Origin: Psococerastis gibbosa
Taxonomy: Eukaryota; Arthropoda; Insecta; Psocodea; Psocidae
Direction: 5' to 3'
DNA: 64,000 nucleotides
Assembly (NCBI GenBank): GCA_963971405.1
Contig: OZ020484.1
Location: 26,164,001 to 26,228,000 of the forward strand
A program made the position numbers and the translations under genes. Under the pieces are notes generated by a model. It did not search any database, had not been told where the DNA came from, and was given only the letters and a program-made list of their open reading frames with translations. How positions within the stretch are numbered: the stretch's first letter is position 1; the number at the start of each line of letters is the position of its first letter. Positions 33,787 through 45,530 of the stretch are shown in pieces.

Positions 33787-36448
33787 TTACTTTCCGTATC
33801 GCTGCTGACACGACGAATACCTGGATAACATTGAAAAGAAGTTTTCCGCTTGAATATTTTCTAACGAACGGATTTTTCTGTAAAAGAAAGAACGTCATGA
33901 CGGTCTCGTCTCGTGGCTATTCATAAATATAAAAATATAGGCCTATATACAATGCGGCAATGGAACATTTGAGATGTGAGGAAAGGTATAGAATTCTGTA
34001 TAGTAATTGATGACATTGCCTTATTTTTTAAATATGTTCTTTCTGAACACAATACACGTGGAATTGAGGGGGCAACATCGACTTTGAGAGTAATGATTAA
34101 ATGTTTTTTTTGACGTTCAATAAAATATGATAGCCTCTCTATTGTATTCTTAAAATATAATTAGTTCTCCTAGTTAAAAAAAAAGCAAATGCATGTTACC
34201 AATTCACACAACGTATTTATTTATTTTATTTTACATTAAAAAATTCATCTAAGTAAGCTTGCCAGATTTTCATTTCGTCAAATCGTGACGGAGAGCAAAA
34301 GTCCATTATCTCCGGTGTAAATTAGAATTTTGAAATTTCACTTTATCTAGTGTAGGCTACAATTTAACAATATACATATAATATGTAAAATGTATACTAT
34401 ATGTATTGTGTCATAGGAAATTAATTTTTGACGTGACAACGTCTAATAAATTGATGAGCGCCGGCTGGAATACCTGGTGCATGTACGAAAAATTTAACGC
34501 GGGTCAGTAATGCTGGTTTAAAGCAATTTTTTGGGCTGATGAGAAGGCGGGGAAGGCCTATCTTAATTTAAATTATACCCATTCTTCCTCTTTCAGGCCA
34601 TGCTATATTTGTGGTGATCAAGCATGGGGGTGCGCACGATTTTCAACAAAAATAGGCCGCATTATTATCTATTTAAAAAATTCAGACTACTCAAGGGTTT
34701 TTCCACATTTCTTTTCCTTTCCAGCCATATATTATTTAAGTAAGATTTAGTCATTTAGGCGTTGTCACGTTAAACTATCGCCCGTAAACCGACTTACAGA
34801 CAACCAATTTTTTGTACGCGATTTAATTCAGTCTCAAATCAGTAAATCATTGCTCTAAAACTTTTTTTGTTTTCGAAGTAGATCGATAAATTTGGCTCTC
34901 TTTTCGGGACATTGCCTTCAAAATCGGGACGTCTGGCAAGCCTACATCTAAGGGATATAGGCAGAGTAGTGCAGTGACTCCTGTGGTGTAGGTGTAGAGC
35001 TGTCTTAAATTTTTAAAATATTATCTAAATTTTTAAGACATAGAGAAATGCCTTCCAAACGAGCAACCCGCTAGTCAGTGCAATTAAGATCATGTTGGCC
35101 ATAATCTTGTGGCAAAAATTAAATTTTACATTGAGGCAATAAACACTTCGGAAGTAAATATTTTACAGTTCTAGCGATGTTGTAAGCATAAAGGGAAGAC
35201 ATGAAATTTAATTTCTGTAGCGTAATGATTGAGCTGAAATTTGACAGACGTAGTTCTTCACATTCCTTCAGGTAAATCTGTGATGTAGAAAATATTTAGT
35301 TATAAATCGGCCCTTTCAAATGCTGTCGGATAGTTAAAAAGAATTCTGTAGGATACTTACACAAACTCAGTGACAGGTATCTGCCAAGGCGAATATCCAT
35401 AAGTACAAGCAACTGGCCCAACAATAATGGCCAGATCAGGGTCTGGAAATTTTGATTCAGACTTAATTTCATCACTTATCACACCAATAGTTAATTCCCT
35501 AGGTTCCCTCCCTTCGGCACACAAACGCTTTACCGTATTCGTAAATGCCTCCTTTCCATCCATTTCAGACAGGATATTTACTATTATTTTATTATTATAT
35601 TTACTACTGATGCCATTCGTGATAGGTATGTTTCTAAATTTCACTTGTGTGCTTGTCTTAATGCGAGAAACAACATAGTTGTAAAGCTTGGATTCAGTAT
35701 CTCTTAACACACCTAAAAAAATAGAAGCCTTGTTAGTCATTGGTTGATTTTTAAAAATTTCTGAGGGAACCTAATTTAAACAAAACGGGGACACTCACAT
35801 TACAACACGAGGCAACGGGGAGACCCTGTAGGGCCTGCGCCACGCACAGCCAAGTGTGAGCGACTGGATCCTATACTACAAGGTTTCGCCTACCTTAGAA
35901 AACTCCCGATTGAACTGAGAGCGGCGAGAAATGCTTCTAACTTCCCTAAATTGCTTAGAAATCATCTCTTAGAGAAAGCTTTCTACACCGTCACTGCGGC
36001 ACTAGCACAATCACAATGACAGAACTACCTGATTTTGACGATATTCTGACGATTTTATCTTGTACTTTACTTGTATTGTATAATTTTACTGAAATATATA
36101 TTGTATTGTATAATTGAATATAGGACAATTTATTGTTACATTACCTGCATGATCATAAACAGACAGAAAAGATATTCCAGCTGCCAAGCACCATATAATT
36201 ATGTTCGTCACATCTTCATACTGAATAACTTCACCTCCAAGGATCAGAGCTAAGTGTCTAGGACGTTTCTCCAACCCTGCGACGCATTGTGCAATGTACA
36301 TATCTTCATTAATCTCATGCACTAATAGTTTCCGCTTGAACATGGACCAAACAAAATCAAAATATTGTAGCCCTGAATAAATTAAGTGAAGGAATGTAAA
36401 TATTATTTTGAGACAAGCCAACCAAAGTTGCACAAAAAAATTTGCCAT
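33787..36448 (-). CDS. Nus1: NUS1 / Nogo-B receptor, dehydrodolichyl diphosphate synthase subunit
   Basis: Three minus-strand exons join in frame to 248 codons: 36145-36448, 35361-35712 and 33787-33877. The N-terminus has one hydrophobic segment (about residues 7-27). Then come LALILGGEV, where catalytic family members have the active-site Asp motif, and ISFLSVYDHAGVL, PDPDLAIIVGPV and YGYSPWQIPVTEF. The last exon ends CQQRYGK, giving the C-terminal RxG motif that NUS1 contributes to the joint active site. NUS1 partners with DHDDS at the ER to make the dolichol precursor for N-glycosylation. The protein is a little shorter than human NUS1 (293). An hAT-like element lies in intron 2. Confidence 0.92.
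34254..34944. mobile_element. hAT-like non-autonomous DNA transposon
   Basis: Terminal inverted repeats TAAGCTTGCCAGA and (inverted) TAGGCTTGCCAGA agree at 12 of 13 positions. They are flanked by a perfect 8-bp duplication CATCTAAG (34246-34253 and 34945-34952), the hallmark of hAT. At 691 bp and with no transposase frame it depends on an autonomous partner. It lies in NUS1 intron 2. Confidence 0.85.
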
Positions 36449-37755
36449 TTTCGTTTTTTACAAGGACACCAATCGCGTTCCTTACCACACATTTACGTAT
36501 TCAAAAATAAAGTAATCATTTCTCTGCATTATCTACACGTTTATGATATTGCGTGTCGGATGATTACTAGACGTCTAGGTGATCAGGAACCCCGGGTGTT
36601 TGAAGTTCAACACTCGTGACAGGAAAGTGTGAAACTCTTTAACGGTTGAGAGCAATTTTCATCGTCTTTGTGTTGTACTAATAAAATTTCCATATAAAAT
36701 TTATGGAAATAAACTGAGCATACCACTTTCAGTTAAAATAAAGGCAATTTAAAGTTAATTCATGGAAAAATTTGATCTCGGTTTCAATGATGTTTGTTTA
36801 CATTTTTCTCGAAATACCGAAATTTGGGCCCTGAATAATCGAATTTCCGGTTTGAATGTTTGATGGCCGACGGTCTTTCGTCCATTGTTTTTAGTCCGAC
36901 ATTTTGATATTTGTGGTTATAAAACAGGTGAGGCAAATATCTGTGATATTTGGCTATATTTATAGGTTTTTTTCATAGTGAATACTATAATTAACATTAC
37001 CTCGTGCCTTTACATCCCTTTAAATGTATATCTAACTTGAATTCCAAGTTTCGTAAAATGTGGGTGTAACAATAATAATGATTGCCCCCGCGTGATATTT
37101 GCTGAATTTTACAGCTACCATGTTCAACAACAACAACAACAACAGAAATAGGCGATGTTTCCAAAAGATGACTTATTTAGGCCTTCCATTTTCCTTATGA
37201 ATGGCCACATGTGCCATTGGATCAATGATTGCATGTGCTTGGGCCTTGTGTAGGGAGTCATGTGTCGTGGCAGCCTTGTACCACGCGCAGTGTCTTCAAA
37301 AATTCGGGAAATTCTTGGATCAATTGTATTGTTAAATTGCACTTTTACGCTTAAAAAAGAGAATTGAAACTTCTGACTTGGCCCTTGGGTAGGCATACCT
37401 TGAATACTAAAATGTACTGAGCCCAAATAAATTGTTTAACAAGTACCGTATGGCGGCGTGACGATGTATTTAACTTTTTAAATAATATCTAAAACTGTGT
37501 CAAGCAAGGACGGATATAGGGGGGGGGGGGGGGGGTAACTGCCCAAAATGTTAAATCTATTGTAAATTACTTCATTACACTCTGATTTAATCATCGATCC
37601 TACATATGTTTTTTTTTCTATTTTTACCCACAACTACCCCCCCCCAAATGGGCTGGATCCGTCGTCCCTAGTGCCAAGAGTTTTAACCTAGCCGTGAACT
37701 ATGAAAATTATTAGCATTACTCCAATTTACTCTATTTTTTTCCTTAGGTATTACG
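36449..37755. other. Divergent NUS1/FAU intergenic region
   Basis: It should hold the NUS1 promoter and the FAU promoter plus a non-coding first exon. A splice-acceptor-like TTTTTTCCTTAG ends eight bases before the FAU start codon, so a 5' UTR intron is likely. A G run lies at about 37519-37535. No coding exon was recognised. Confidence 0.45.
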
Positions 37756-38154
37756 ATGCAACTGCAAATTCGTGGCGGAGAGGCGACATTAGTCTTGCCT
37801 GCAACTGGAAATGAAGAAATTGTCCAGATTAAAGAACAAATAGCCGTACAGGAGGGCGTCCCTCTTGAGGAGGTTTCCCTGTTCTGCAATGGCTCCTTAC
37901 TGACCGACAACATCAGAGTCAACGAACTCACAAGTGACCATCTTGAAGTTCTTATGTTCAAACTGTTGGGAGGTAAAGTTCACGGTTCCCTAGCTCGTGC
38001 TGGTAAAGTCAAAGGTCAAACCCCCAAAGTAGAGAAACAAGAGAAGAAAAAGAAGAAGACTGGGCGTTCTAAGAGGAGGATCCAATACAATCGACGATTT
38101 GTTAATGTTGTACAAGGATTTGGACGCAGACGGGGGCCCAATGCAAACTCATAA
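37756..38154 (+). CDS. RpS30: FUBI-ribosomal protein S30 fusion (FAU)
   Basis: One uninterrupted frame of 132 residues. Residues 1-73 are a ubiquitin-like domain (FUBI) ending LLGG. Residues 74-132 are S30, starting [19 protein letters not shown], with a lysine run, [14 protein letters not shown], and the invariant end GPNANS. The precursor is cut after Gly-Gly to release S30, a 40S subunit protein. S30 has its normal 59 residues and the 3' end matches the family exactly. An acceptor-like AG just upstream suggests a spliced 5' UTR and argues against a processed pseudogene. Confidence 0.95.
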   Translation: MQLQIRGGEATLVLPATGNEEIVQIKEQIAVQEGVPLEEVSLFCNGSLLTDNIRVNELTSDHLEVLMFKLLGGKVHGSLARAGKVKGQTPKVEKQEKKKKKTGRSKRRIQYNRRFVNVVQGFGRRRGPNANS

Positions 38155-39477
38155 AAATATTGATCTATGAAATATATTTTGTAGGTTAACAAATATGATA
38201 TTGTCACGAACCTATCCAAGAATAAGGCTTCCCATATCGATACCCTAATTAGCAAACCGCTAAACTTGAATTTTCGGGAGATACAAAAAACTTACAAGAA
38301 TGTAAATAATCTCAGCAATTTTCCATTCATGCTAATATATTTAACTAAGTATATGTCAAGGTGTCCTAAAAAATGTGATTACATTTTGTTTATATGCTGC
38401 TCTTACTATTGCCGCGCTAAATCAAACACCTTGGGGTTAGGTTTTTTTCTATTCCAACGATTGAAGCTTTCATATTTATTTTGTTGTCGGGATTTAAGAG
38501 ATTTGCCAGTCGGTAGAAAATTTTTGCCCAAACACGAGGATACCAACAACTCATTTTCGTTTTTTATTTTAGAGTTAAGCGGTTTATTAGGGTCTCGATA
38601 TGGGTTTGCATCGTTGTAATCTGAATATTATTATTAATCATGAATCTGTTTATTTAGACTCGTTCCCATACTTGGTTAAGTCGCGCTAACACCTGTTGCA
38701 ATGTCAATGGTAAGGAGCTCAGCCCCTCTTAAGACATTGACGTTCGTAAATAGTTTTTTTATTATTATATTTCATCCTGAGAAAGACCCCTCACAATCTA
38801 ACATGTTGCAACGTAAAAGAAGGGAAAAGTTAATAAAACCAGCGGGATTGCGGGTAGCTTGCTGCCTAAATAAAACCCAATTCCACAATGATATCCAAAA
38901 TCCAAATAAATAATAATACAGTAGGCATGTTTTGGTATTTTTAAATGGTTAATTAGTTTTTGTTATAAAAGTTGCATGTTGACTATATTTTGTCCCAATT
39001 GGGGGACCGCCCCTCCCCTGCCCGAACGCCACTGATTTTTATATAGCTACTAACCGCCCTTCCAATGCTCATTTAAATCCTTGTAGGACCTGAGTTTCTG
39101 ACAGACTCTTTGTTAATCCCATTTCTGACCATATAAATATGCAAATAAGCTATACTAGCCCCCCTTATTTCCGTATAGTCGATTTAATTAGCTTGACTTC
39201 AGAGTTCAGACGCATACGTTACTCATTGTTAAATGCATTTTCGATATTAAATTTTTTTTATTTTTCAATAGAAGAAACTAATTTTTTTGAACTTGGCGGG
39301 CCATTGTTTGGGGCCTATTTCCATTGATTACCTTTGGGAATTCACCATTTTTGTGACTTGTGTACAAAAGTCACAAATTTTTATTTATCTGTTGTGGTCG
39401 TAATAAAGTAATAGTAAAACGATTTCATTTTTTTTCTTCGACAAATCTTTTGTAATTTACTAGTTGTTTATTGGGTC
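38155..39477. other. FAU-SNIP1 intergenic region
   Basis: It contains the FAU 3' UTR, a repeat K fragment at about 38655-38715 (ACTCGTTCCCATACTTGG, CACCTGTTGCAATGTCAATG) and the SNIP1 promoter. Open frames here have no recognisable content. Confidence 0.4.
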
Positions 39478-41108
39478 ATGAAGGATAATATGCATCGTTC
39501 GCATTCTCACCACAAACGAAAGCACTATGTTGACGAGGAACGTGAATCTAGAAGAAAACACAAAAAACATAGCTCGCATGTTAATTTGTCTGATATTGAA
39601 GTGATAGATAATAGGGAGGAACAGGTTCCAGATGTTATTGAAATACATGGATCTAGCTCTGAGGAAGGAGAAATTTCAGACTCAGATCAATCTAAGGTTG
39701 AGGAAACTGTCCACGTCAGAAGAAAACATAAGCATTCAAGGAGGCACAAAGAAAAGAATTATCATCGCGAAAAGGAACAAATTACTTCAGATATTAATGA
39801 TCGCAGCAAAGAATCTCATCGACACTGTAAAAAGCATCGTAGGAGAAATGAAGCTGACCATAACGATGATAAAAGACAAAAACGAAATGATACCTCAGAG
39901 GAATCATCTCATCAGAAACGAAGAAAAGAAAAGAGGCAAGAGTCAAATCGTCCAGCTATTAAACAAGAACCAAACGATCAAGATTTAAATGATAAAACAA
40001 GACTGAAGGTATTGGTTAAAGAGGAAAGAGGAAGGAGCACGCCGGACGTTCCGCAACGGGGCAGAAGTCGTGAACGTGTTCCAGCTGAGCCCCGTGTCAA
40101 AGAGGAGGCGTCATATGAAGATGAACCCGACATTGGATCTAATCCAGGGTATGAAATATCATGGTTTTCTTTGCTGCATGAGGCAGTCTACCTTCAATTT
40201 CGGTAAAAACAGATTAGCAATTATACAATTATTTAATGTACTGTACATTATAAATTTTAATATAATTTTGTAATATGATGCTGCAAGCAAAGATAACAAA
40301 TAAAAACTAAGACATCAAATTAGTCATTTTTCTAGTGAATTCAGTACTTGCCGCACAAACAATTAAAATTCTCTTTTTGAACATTTCTCATTTCAACATA
40401 CTGCTGACTTTTTTACTGTGCACTAACAATTGGTTGGCCTGCGTTGCGTTAAAGATAAAAACTACTGATTTCATTCATATATAAGAAAAGGTTTTTGTTG
40501 TTTGTAGGACGTCGAGTGGAGTAAGACGTCCCCGGGTTGAGGATAACACTGAGTATGACTGGGGCGGTGAGAGCGGACAGACTCAGGATGCCAGTGTCAA
40601 AAAGGAACCAGAAGACAAAGATAAGCCTGACTTCAAACTCTCTGGGAAACTCACTGAAGACCGAAACATGTTCAATGGTGTCGTTATAAAATATAGCGAG
40701 CCTCCAGAATCCCGCATGCCAAAGAAACGTTGGCGATTGTATCCATTTAAAGGGGAACAAGTCATGCCAACCATGTATATTCACAGACAAAGCGCTTACC
40801 TAATTGGCCGTGACCGGAAAGTCGCAGACTTGCCCATAGACCATCCGTCCTGCTCGAAACAGCATGCTGCACTTCAGTACCGACTTGTATCATATAACAA
40901 GCGGAACGGTCTTGTAGGTAAAGCAATACGTCTTTATATAATTGATCTTGAATCAGCCAATGGTACCTTTGTGAACAATAAAAAGATAGAATCGAAAAAG
41001 TACGTTGAACTTTTGGAAAAGGACGTAATTAAATTTGGGTTCAGTTCGCGTGAATATGTCCTTTTGCACGAGGGGAGTAAGGGAGATGACAGCGACAACG
41101 ATAGTTAG
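39478..41108 (+). CDS. Snip1: SNIP1, FHA-domain nuclear protein
   Basis: Two exons, 39478-40148 and 40508-41108, join in phase 2 to 423 residues. The N-terminal half is charged and disordered, rich in HKRKH, RRKHKK and KEE, with an RGRSRERV patch. The C-terminal part is an FHA domain starting about residue 280: KKRWRLYPFKGEQ, YIHRQSAYLIGRDRK (Gly324-Arg325), HPSCSKQHAALQYR (Ser340, His343) and ESANGTFVNN (Asn375-Thr377), then DVIKFGFSSREYVLLHE. These are the usual phosphopeptide-binding residues. SNIP1 binds spliceosomal and transcription partners in the nucleus and is part of the activated spliceosome. Human SNIP1 has 396 residues. Confidence 0.95.
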
Positions 41109-41336
41109 TCAACAGGACATAATGGTAATTTATAAAAGTCTGGCTGTATACTCACAATGGACCTGAGTTTGAATTACAAACAATTAAAATTAATTTTCTT
41201 AATTGAAAATTTCATAACTTGAGCGTGAGGGAAAATAACGACTATTGTCAACACAATTTTGAGTTATTGAAAAGCATTCGTACTGGCTGGGTTCGTTCGA
41301 AATTTGAACCTTATATGGCTTACCCGTGGCTAACAT

Positions 41337-41342
41337 AATAAA
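41337..41342 (+). terminator. Candidate SNIP1 poly(A) signal
   Basis: This AATAAA lies 229 bases after the SNIP1 stop. A second lies near 41489. Both are plausible by position. Confidence 0.35.
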
Positions 41343-41959
41343 TATTTTTGCTGATGTGGTTCAATATTACTTCCTATGTATTTTTTTTCAATATATGGCC
41401 TCTATATGCAGAAAGCAGTGGCATTAGCGTAGTTTTATAGCTTGCTCATTCTTGCCTACATGGATTTGAATGTGAAATAAGTTTACAATAAAACCGTTCA
41501 TTTGATGTATTTTCGATCTTAACCAACCCGCGTTATATGTCTTACAGTACATACTACAGACTATCTTATTTTACTATTATACTCTGAGATAATCCCGTTG
41601 TTAAAAAATCTGAACTATTCCCTATATGTTACGAATACGCTACATGCTTTACTATTTATGCATTAGTGTAATTATAATTCAATAGATGCAACGAAATTGC
41701 TGCAATTCTGCCTAAACTCAACATGTAGCCATTTAGGGAACTATTGTAGTAAATTATTGCCAAAATTTCATAATTATAATTTTGTTTCTACTTGAAATTA
41801 AAGCATTTAAATTCAAATCTGGTGTGACAGTAACAATTATTTACTGTAGCCCATACATCATTTCATTAATCGTATCCTTTTTATAATTGAACTGTAAAAA
41901 CCTATTTAGTTAAGAGGATATGCTACGTAGACAATGAGCACCCCAAAATTTGTTGTTTT

Positions 41960-42640
41960 TATTGACTTATTATTTTTTTATTTAATTAAAGCAAGTCATG
42001 CCAACGGCCTTACCATGTTGAATCCATTAGAACAGAGCATGTTTCAAACTTGGTAGTGTGCACAGCGTTGGCAGGGGAACATGGTGGGATATGATAACGC
42101 GATGAGACTATACCAGTCCGTCTACCTGCGTGTCAAGTCCTGGTCACCTCCGATTTAATCGTGTGACTACCATGTTCCCCAAGTGGTTCGGAATCCACTA
42201 TAATCAGGAGGTCCACTCTGTCAGTCAACTCCCCTTTCCCCGAGGTGAAATAGTTTGCCCTTAGGGTGCCTCAAGTTAACAAACAGACTCACTCCCCTCG
42301 CCAGGCTGACAGGGTTGCTTAAAGCAGAAATGTTGAAAGCAGGCGTTGGAAACAACAACAAAGCAAGTCATTAAAGATTTGGCTCATGGTAATTGTAGAA
42401 GACTGCTTCATGCATCATGTAATAGGAAATATTAAATTTTTGGTACCTTAGTTCTTTCATAAATACCAGAACGGACTAAAATTACGCGTATTCTGGGATT
42501 TTTGGAAGAACTACAAAACCGAAAAGTAAAAATACCCGATTATATGATGCACGAAGTAGTCTTCTACAACTTAGATGAGCCAAATTTTTAATAACTTGCT
42601 GAGTTAATTAAATGGGGCGCCAATTTTCTACGTGACATAT
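41960..42640. mobile_element. Foldback element E, third copy, carrying SINE C
   Basis: Arms with TAAAGATTTGGCTCAT, GTAGAAGACT and TTCATGCATCATG are inverted at about 42535-42610 around a diverged loop. SINE C is inserted in the left arm, duplicating AAAGCAAGTCAT. The outer end GGCGCCAATTTTCTACG resembles the family terminus. Confidence 0.65.
42000..42359 (+). mobile_element. 5S-like SINE, copy C
   Basis: It is flanked by a perfect 12-bp duplication AAAGCAAGTCAT (41988-41999 and 42360-42371). It begins GCCAACGGCCTTACCATG then TTGAATCCATTAGA, and ends in an (AAC)n tail. It matches copy B over its length in the opposite orientation. It is the best-preserved member in the window. Confidence 0.9.
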
Positions 42641-43169
42641 CCTAGTAAGCGATGTTTATTATGAATGAATTTTAAAAGAAATTATTTGTGCTCTTCTGGG
42701 GTGGTAAAGTTTCAACTTTATAAATACTGTAGCTACTTATTATATATTTGTATTGGCTGGTTCGGCAATGATATACAATGATATAGATAATCTTGTGCAA
42801 ATGGAACAGTTTATTGTTCTCAGAAATTGAGCTTTCCAGCGAAACTTTGCTACTCATTACTTGGATTATGAATGGCATGATATTGCACTGAATAGTCATG
42901 ATTAAATAATGGTGATAGCATAGTAAAGTAAAAAAATGCCTACGAAATTCAATACAACTTGTAATAGTATTAATTTGTCATTCGACGGCAAAGATAGACT
43001 TTCCCATTTTACCTCAAGTAAATCACTATACCCTTTGCGAGATTCGCGATCGTAGAACTAGTCAATTGTTTCAGCCATAGCTACGGCGATTCGTGCCTTT
43101 ATTGGATTTCTACGTATAAAACAATCATTGCAATCGGAATATTGTAAAAATTAAAATGTCTTAATTTAA

Positions 43170-43712
43170 GAAGAACCGGTCCGAGTTTACTCGAACATGC
43201 TTTCCAATTCATCGATTAGTAGAAAGAGAAAATGATTAATTTCATGTTAAATAATTTTCCTATGGTTAAATTTTGGATATCACGGGGGAGGGGGGGGGGG
43301 GGGTCGTCCACCTGACGTCACTGAAGGTGACGAAAATTCTTCATAGGTCAGACCAACACATTACCACACAGAGCAATAATGGCAGGGCACGCAATGCATT
43401 TGAGCGTGAATTTGCTTTCATTTGTTCAAAATTTTTTTTACACAAAACCCAAGTTTTTTGAGAATAAAACCCCCCGAATTGAGTTAGCCCAAAATAAAAG
43501 AAATGGTCCCGAGGTATGAATTTTATAAATCTTCATGCCAAATTTCATTCAAATCTACTGAGTAGTGAGTCCGGAAATCGATACACAGACATTTCGTAAA
43601 ACCACTTTTTGGGTTCCTGGTACCTCAAAACGTGTAAATCCGTTGAAATCTCGGAATCGAAAATTTGGACCATCACAAAGCTTTCCTTATACTACGTATA
43701 AATTGGAAAGCA
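43170..43712 (+). repeat. Interspersed repeat R, copy 2 (poly-G containing)
   Basis: It has the same start, G run (about 43284-43301), CCACCTGACGTCACTGA block and CTTTCC...GGAAAG 3' stem as 24118-24950, but is shorter by internal deletions. Confidence 0.65.
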
Positions 43713-45530
43713 ATAAGTAGGTAGATTTGAAAAGTGACAATTTAGAAACGTGTAATATTTGAATTATTGTACTTTCCAATTAACTTCCCTTTCAACCTCA
43801 TGAAACCCAACATTTATATACTGTATGTACTAGAGTCTGAGTAGACTGGTTAATTTTCGCTTTGACGGGACCCCACGGCTGCCAGAATGCTATCCGTATA
43901 AAGTGTTTTCTCTTTATTATGTTAGCTGCAACTTGATACTTCGTAAAAAAACCAACCTACTTATATAAATGTTACATATATGTGGATGCAGGGTTTAAGA
44001 TAGCCTGCTATATCTTCTGTAGCAAAAAATAATAATGTCAACATAAGTTACATGTATATTACAAAGACAATTTATGTACAGCTTCAGCAAAAAGTAAGGA
44101 ATACAATGGAACACCTTAGGAATGTCCAGGCGACAAAGACATCATACAATTAACTTACTAAAGGTTCCCGCATAAAAACAATGCCTGATGAAATATTTGA
44201 CAACACACTAGAAGTTTGCAAAGGTGACAGATACGTAAATGCGTACCTATTGAATTCAGTTCACTAAGAGGACATGTTCCACCTTTCAATAATAGAATAA
44301 TATATCCATTTCACATGAAAGTGTCCGACAAATGAAGCGCGTCCATAGTGGACTTTGCTTCTCAGACTGACTAATTTGATAATTGAAAAGTCCTTATGTG
44401 TAAAAAGGTTAAATGAAGGCAATACTATTGTAGCGCTCAAGGTATTTCTTATTATTCTCCAACCCTATTTAGAAAAGGGCCGGTGATGGAATAGGAAGTA
44501 AGGGGTTCAAACCCTCCTGTAAAAATTAAAGGCATATTGGCAAAATTATAAAAAAATACAATAAACTATATAGCTTGACCACCCCCCGCCCTAATGTATA
44601 CCTACGTGCCTGCTGGTCAGCTCAGCTGGTTCGGGGTATCTAGGCTTTTTATGATTTTGGAGATATTCTAATTACATGTAGAAGGCAGTGAATTGGCATA
44701 CAAATAGATATTTTTTCGTCACAAATACAGCCTAAAATGCTGAAGAGCATGATCATCTTGGTTGCGTTGTGGGGCACCCAGTTTTACGTAACATTTAAAT
44801 AGGAACTGTACACATTGAAATACGCGAAAAATATAAAAGTAGGCTTAGATCCTTCATGAAACTCATATACTCGACTACCGTGAGTCTAAATCATACGTAT
44901 TGTACTCTGGATATAGGTACTGTCTCAATTGCAACCAATAGTGACTAATTAGAAACGCATGTAAAAAAATCCTATTAAATAGCCTATTATCCTTCTTAAA
45001 TATTTATAAAAGATCCAACTACAATAATCAACACGCAATATTATTTTAATACAAAAATTCTTTTGACTAACATTTTACACAAGCGCAACAATGCGAATCT
45101 AAAATATTGAGGTAGGATTCGAATAAGCAGAAAATCCGACAAAATAACCAGTTAAGGACATGGACATCAGGGTGGATGTCACTAAGGCAGCAGCAGCCTA
45201 GCTCCACCGCTGCCTGCTAAATAAGCTAGCTGCCGGATATTCGAATTATGTTAATGGTTCGTTTCATAAATTCTTCAGAATAGCAGCACTTAATCAGAAG
45301 TCTGCCGTTATGGTGACACTATCTACTTAGCCTTCTGAGAGACACAAATTATCTACCGCACTTTAGAAATAGCTAATAAACCGCGTTTCATTGGGCGAAA
45401 AATTCATAGAGATTCTAATCATCCTGATACGTAATATTATTTCATCGACAGATAATTTTAGAGCTACGACCTATAAAACTAAGTCAACATAGGGCACTAC
45501 AAAACAATTGCATTGAACAAATCCTATTGC

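Larger units (their letters stand above)
41109..45530. other. SNIP1-sevenless tail-to-tail spacer
   Basis: This is a 4.4 kb region between two converging genes. It holds the SNIP1 3' UTR, a nested SINE-in-foldback (41960-42640), repeat R copy 2 (43170-43712) and presumably the sevenless 3' UTR. I saw no additional coding exon. A B-box-like AGGGGTTCAAACCCTCC near 44509 has no matching A-box. Confidence 0.45.

Noticed and set aside
35221-35290. Candidate last exon of NUS1 just below 35361
   Set aside because: In the required phase it hits a stop and lacks the C-terminal RxG motif. The exon at 33787-33877 fits in phase and ends CQQRYGK.
37756-38154. FAU frame as a processed retrocopy because its coding region has no intron
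   Set aside because: The sequence is fully conserved, no poly(A) tail or target duplication was seen, and a splice acceptor lies just 5' of the ATG.
44495-44520. AGGGGTTCAAACCCTCC, B-box-like
   Set aside because: A short palindrome-like match without an A-box or cloverleaf. No RNA gene is called.
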